A stretch of DNA of 64,000 nucleotides from Kiloniellaceae bacterium (GTDB lineage Bacteria; Pseudomonadota; Alphaproteobacteria; Kiloniellales; Kiloniellaceae): contig WHTV01000011.1 in the NCBI GenBank assembly GCA_009377535.1, positions 1 through 64,000 on the forward strand, read 5' to 3'. Below the pieces are notes generated by a model, which saw nothing but the letters and a program-made list of their open reading frames with translations, was not told the DNA's origin and ran no database searches. A program made the position numbers and the translations under genes. Below, piece by piece: positions 60,989-64,000 of this stretch. Position 1 is the first letter of the stretch. Each line of letters opens with the position of its first letter.

Positions 60989-62680
60989 CTAACCAGCCAG
61001 CTTGACCGACAGGTTCTCTTCGACGTGAACGTTGGGGTTCTTCTGCAGATGGGCCTCGACCACATCCCACACCGGCGGGCCCTCCGTGCCTTCGTTCACC
61101 GAGGCCCAGCCGGCCACGACATAGTCGCGGGCCGGGTCGACCGCTTCGCCGGTGGCGAGCAGCGTCATCTCCGAAATGCGCGAGCCGATGGACTGCAGCG
61201 GATCGATGCGATAGCCCATGCCGCCGACCCGCACCATGTCGCCACCCTGCTGGTAATAGGGATCGGGATTGAAGAGATTGTCGGCGACGTCCTCCAGGAT
61301 GTCCTTGACCAGCTGACCGCTCATGGTGGAGCGGTAGGCCTCCGGGTAGGTCATCGCGCAGGCGTTGTGGAGGTCCTCGACGGTGATGGCCTGGCCGGGC
61401 AGCAAGGAGGTGCCCCAGCGGAAGCCCGGCGAGAGGGCGATCTCAGCATCGCGCTCGGCCAGCAGCGCCTGGCAGATCAGGTCGTCGAAGGTGCCGTTGA
61501 AGTTGCCGCGGCGGTAGAGCAGCGAGTCGGTGCGCCCCAGCTCGCGCTTGAGCTCGTCCTCGTAGGGTGCGCGCAGGCGCTCGATCAGGGCGGCAACCTC
61601 CGGATCCGGCGTGATGACGTCGGAGAACACCGGGATCAGCCTGTAGCGATACCCCTTGATCGCGCCGCCGGCGACGTTGAGGTCGAGACGCGAGACGAAC
61701 TTGCCGTTGGAGCCGGAGGCGATCAGCATGGACTTGCCGACCATGACCGGTTCCGGCAGGGCGTCATGGGTATGGCCGGTGAGGATGACGTCGATCCCTT
61801 CGACGCGCCGGGCCAGCTTGCGATCGACGTCGAAGCCGTTGTGCGACAGCAGCACGATCAGCTCGGCGCCCTCCGCGCGGGCCGCCGCCACGTTCTTCAC
61901 CACCTCGTCCTCGCGGATGCCGAAGCTCCAGTTCGGGATCATCCAGCGCGGGTTGGCGATCGGCGTGTAGGGGAAGGCCTGGCCGATGACAGCGATCTTC
62001 ACCCCGCCGCGCTCGAAAATCTCGTAGGCCTTGAAGGCCGGCTCGTTCCACTCAGCATCGTAGATGTTGCTGGCCAGCAGCGGAAACTGCAGGGATTCGA
62101 CGATCTCGTTCACCCGGTCGGTGCCGTAGGTGAACTCCCAGTGGGCGGTCATGGCGTCGACGCCGAGAGCATGCATCACCTCGACCATGTCGCCGCCGGC
62201 CGTCGCATTGGCCGTGTAGCTGCCCTGCCAGGTATCGCCACCGTCGAGGAACAGGGTCTTGTCTCCGCGCTCGCTGCGCACCCGCTTGACGATGGTCGCC
62301 ACGCGATCGAGTCCGCCCATCCTGCCGTAGGCCTTGGCGAGCGAGGCGAAGTCGACGGAGGTCAGTGCATAGGCGTCCGGGCTGCCCGGCGTCAGGTTGA
62401 ACATCTTCAGGAAGTCGGCGCCGGTCACGTGCGGCGGCAGGCCCTGCGCCTCACCGACACCGAGGTTGACCGACGGCTCGCGGAAGTACAGCGGCTTCAC
62501 CTGAGCGTGAATGTCGGTGATGTGCAGCAGGGTCACGTTGCCGAAGTCCTCGGCGGCCAGCAGGTCTTCCTCGGTGAGGGTCTGCTGTGCGGCGACCTGG
62601 CTCCAGCGACCCTGCATCCCCGGCCCGAGGATCGTCGTCAGGGCCACAGATGCCGTCAGGAAGTCACGTCTCGAGAACAT
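60989..62680 (-). CDS. soxB: SoxB thiosulfohydrolase
   Basis: A 563-residue periplasmic Mn enzyme releasing sulfate from SoxY-bound thiosulfonate. The Tat signal is SRRDFLTAS. Metal-site motifs are LLHITDIHAQ, LDGGDTWQGS, VLLSHNGFDVD and ILTGHTHDALPEP; TAHWEFTYG is another conserved block. It is preceded by a hairpin-containing gap to soxA and followed by soxC. Confidence 0.96.
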   Translation of the reverse strand: MFSRRDFLTASVALTTILGPGMQGRWSQVAAQQTLTEEDLLAAEDFGNVTLLHITDIHAQVKPLYFREPSVNLGVGEAQGLPPHVTGADFLKMFNLTPGSPDAYALTSVDFASLAKAYGRMGGLDRVATIVKRVRSERGDKTLFLDGGDTWQGSYTANATAGGDMVEVMHALGVDAMTAHWEFTYGTDRVNEIVESLQFPLLASNIYDAEWNEPAFKAYEIFERGGVKIAVIGQAFPYTPIANPRWMIPNWSFGIREDEVVKNVAAARAEGAELIVLLSHNGFDVDRKLARRVEGIDVILTGHTHDALPEPVMVGKSMLIASGSNGKFVSRLDLNVAGGAIKGYRYRLIPVFSDVITPDPEVAALIERLRAPYEDELKRELGRTDSLLYRRGNFNGTFDDLICQALLAERDAEIALSPGFRWGTSLLPGQAITVEDLHNACAMTYPEAYRSTMSGQLVKDILEDVADNLFNPDPYYQQGGDMVRVGGMGYRIDPLQSIGSRISEMTLLATGEAVDPARDYVVAGWASVNEGTEGPPVWDVVEAHLQKNPNVHVEENLSVKLAG

Positions 62681-62755
62681 ACTGATCCTCTCCTCCCGCC
62701 CGCGCGGTCACGCCACGGACAGGGTCGCCGATTGCCGAAAAGTGAATTCGCGGGC

Positions 62756-62779
62756 CCGGCGGCGGCCTGCCGCCGCCGG
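62756..62779. terminator. Perfect hairpin in the soxA-soxB gap
   Basis: CCGGCGGCGG (62756-62765) pairs perfectly with CCGCCGCCGG (62770-62779) around CCTG. There is no T-run on the minus strand, so it is likely an mRNA processing or stability element rather than a terminator. It would separate levels of SoxA and SoxB. Confidence 0.45.
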
Positions 62780-62790
62780 AGCGATACCAA

Positions 62791-63654
62791 CTACTGCCTG
62801 ACGGCCGGAGTCTCGACCGAGAGACCGGTGCCGCGCCAGGTCGTGTAAACCTCAAGCGCCATCAGCTCGTCCGAAAAGGGTGCCGGGAACTCGGCGCGGG
62901 TATCGCGGATGCAGCCGCGGAAACGGCTGTGCAGCAATACCATGTTGCCCTGCTTCAAACGGTAGGTCGGGAAACCGTTCACATTGCCCTGGCTCAGATG
63001 GTCGGCGCGAATGTACTTACCGTTGTTCTCCTCATGGCAGCTGGCGCAGGACAGGTTCAGCTGGCCGGTGCGGGTGTAGTAGACTTCCTTGCCCTGGTCC
63101 CACCAGCTCTGCATGTCACCCTGCGAAAGGTCCACCTGCACCGGCTTGCCGAGCGACTGATGCTTCAGGAAGGTCGTCAGCGCCCGCTGCTCGGGCGCAT
63201 CGAACTTGTAGGGCTCGGCCTTCATGTTGTTTTCGCGGCACTTGTCGATTTGCAGCTCGACGTTGATCGGCCGCTCCGCGTCGGCGTCCCACTTGGGATA
63301 GGCCGCCGCGACGCCGGCCATGGTCTCCGCCGCGTCGCCGTGGCAGGAAGCGCAGGATTTGCCGGCTTCGCCCTCGACCGTGTTCCAGATCTCCTCGCCG
63401 CGCTCGACGTAGAGCATGCCGGGGTTCGTGAAGGTGTCTTCCTCCAGGCTACGTGTCTCCGGCGTGCGGAACAGCCAGCCCGAGAGCACCTCGTCGAAGG
63501 GGTGTCCCTCCGGCGCCTTGGTACGGATCACCATGGGGATCTCGCCGTCGATCACCAGCTCTTCGTCGACCGGATCTGCTGAAGCCACCAGAGCCCCTCC
63601 GACAGAGACCACCGCGGCGGTTGCTGCCGCCAGGATCAGTTTTCTGCTCAACAC
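62791..63654 (-). CDS. soxA: SoxA diheme cytochrome c subunit of SoxAX
   Basis: A 287-residue periplasmic cytochrome. Signal LILAAATAAVVSVGGALVASA. Two heme motifs CASCH are in GKSCASCHGD and LSCASCHEEN, so this is the diheme form. The Cys ligand of the active heme is in FRGCIRDTRAEF. SoxAX couples thiosulfate to the SoxY cysteine. SoxX and SoxY should lie upstream beyond the window. Confidence 0.95.
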   Translation of the reverse strand: MLSRKLILAAATAAVVSVGGALVASADPVDEELVIDGEIPMVIRTKAPEGHPFDEVLSGWLFRTPETRSLEEDTFTNPGMLYVERGEEIWNTVEGEAGKSCASCHGDAAETMAGVAAAYPKWDADAERPINVELQIDKCRENNMKAEPYKFDAPEQRALTTFLKHQSLGKPVQVDLSQGDMQSWWDQGKEVYYTRTGQLNLSCASCHEENNGKYIRADHLSQGNVNGFPTYRLKQGNMVLLHSRFRGCIRDTRAEFPAPFSDELMALEVYTTWRGTGLSVETPAVRQ

Positions 63655-63687
63655 GTTCCCTCCCGATTTGCGGACTTCCCTGCCGCT

Positions 63688-64000
63688 TTATTTGACCTCG
63701 ATGGCCTGTTCGTGGCTGTAGGTCTCGCCGTTGTCGTCCACCCAGGTGAACGTGAAGCTGCCGCTCTCCATCACCTTCGCGCTGAACTCGAAGTAGGGAT
63801 TGGCGGAGATCGCCGGCGCGATGTCGCAGCCGAACACCGGCTTGCCGTTGAACTCGCAGGAGAACTTGTTGATGATCTGCCGCGGAATGACGTTGCCGTC
63901 CTTATCCTTGCGCTGGCCGGATTCCATGTTGTGGCTGATCAGTGTCTTGATGGTGATCACCTCGCCGGCCGAGGCCGACTTCGGGACTTTCACACGGGGT
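63688..64000 (-). CDS. soxZ: SoxZ sulfur-carrier partner, 5' end outside the window
   Basis: At least 103 residues are visible. The reading PRVKVPKSASAGEVITIKTLISHNMESGQR is the SoxZ N-terminus, missing only a few residues at the edge. The C-terminus has ISANPYFEFSAKVMESGSFTFTWVDDNGETYSHEQAIEVK. SoxZ holds SoxY, which carries the sulfur substrate on its cysteine. A GTG inside the sequence could be mistaken for a start, but the frame continues beyond 64000. Confidence 0.94.
   Translation of the reverse strand, partial: PRVKVPKSASAGEVITIKTLISHNMESGQRKDKDGNVIPRQIINKFSCEFNGKPVFGCDIAPAISANPYFEFSAKVMESGSFTFTWVDDNGETYSHEQAIEVK

Overview
The window is GC-rich, tightly packed and largely organised in ATGA/TGATG-coupled operons. 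The gene content (heme uptake of the hmu type, a sox operon, several ABC importers for amines and amino acids, DMGDH-like enzymes, many alphaproteobacterial families) fits a heterotrophic or mixotrophic alphaproteobacterium, most likely Rhodospirillales-like. This placement is inference from gene content and style; no rRNA or marker gene is present. I see no tRNA, rRNA, CRISPR array, intact insertion sequence or prophage.

Layout. (A) 1-20400: an amine uptake and breakdown locus. It holds two glutamine-synthetase-family ligases, an FGGY kinase, an SDR, a hydroxyisobutyrate-dehydrogenase-like enzyme, a DeoR regulator coupled to an unassigned TIM-barrel protein, and a polyamine-type ABC importer followed by a 2OG-Fe(II) oxygenase, an isochorismatase-like hydrolase and a PuuD-like hydrolase. 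A palindromic operator occurs in both divergent promoters (4410-4443 and 13667-13703). Embedded in it (6031-9816) is an ECF sigma/anti-sigma pair with three GGAAC-N17-CGTCC promoters and small exported proteins. (B) 20478-23741: tandem lipoprotein-like S41/PDZ proteins whose catalytic Ser and Lys both appear to be replaced. (C) 23746-28824: SodC, the homogentisate branch (hmgA, FAH family) with a MarR regulator on a perfect palindrome, and a transglutaminase-like protein. (D) 28978-33560: a livFGMH-type importer with its binding protein. (E) 33857-40358: a complete heme uptake operon (hmuP, hmuR, hmuSTUV) behind a Fur-box-like site. (F) 40519-44787: a CMD-family protein, a possible sRNA, an unusual MurF-like ligase fused to a peptidyl-tRNA-hydrolase domain, a FAD oxidase and a secreted protein. 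(G) 44884-58407: a quaternary-amine-type locus with a ProXVW-like importer, two paralogous DMGDH-like oxidases, two paralogous choline-kinase-like enzymes, a DeoR regulator, an IMPase-like phosphatase and a PmtA-like methyltransferase. A 35-bp site occurs in front of both halves (52520-52554 and 58373-58407). (H) 58417-64000: sox genes for periplasmic thiosulfate oxidation (soxZ partial, soxA, soxB, soxC, soxD) ending with a DsrE-like protein.

Four copies of a two-hairpin intergenic repeat are scattered between operons. The strongest candidates for undescribed biology are the Mur-ligase/Pth fusion, the twin S41 pseudo-peptidases, the double kinase/double DMGDH locus with its shared operator, and the compact ECF regulon.
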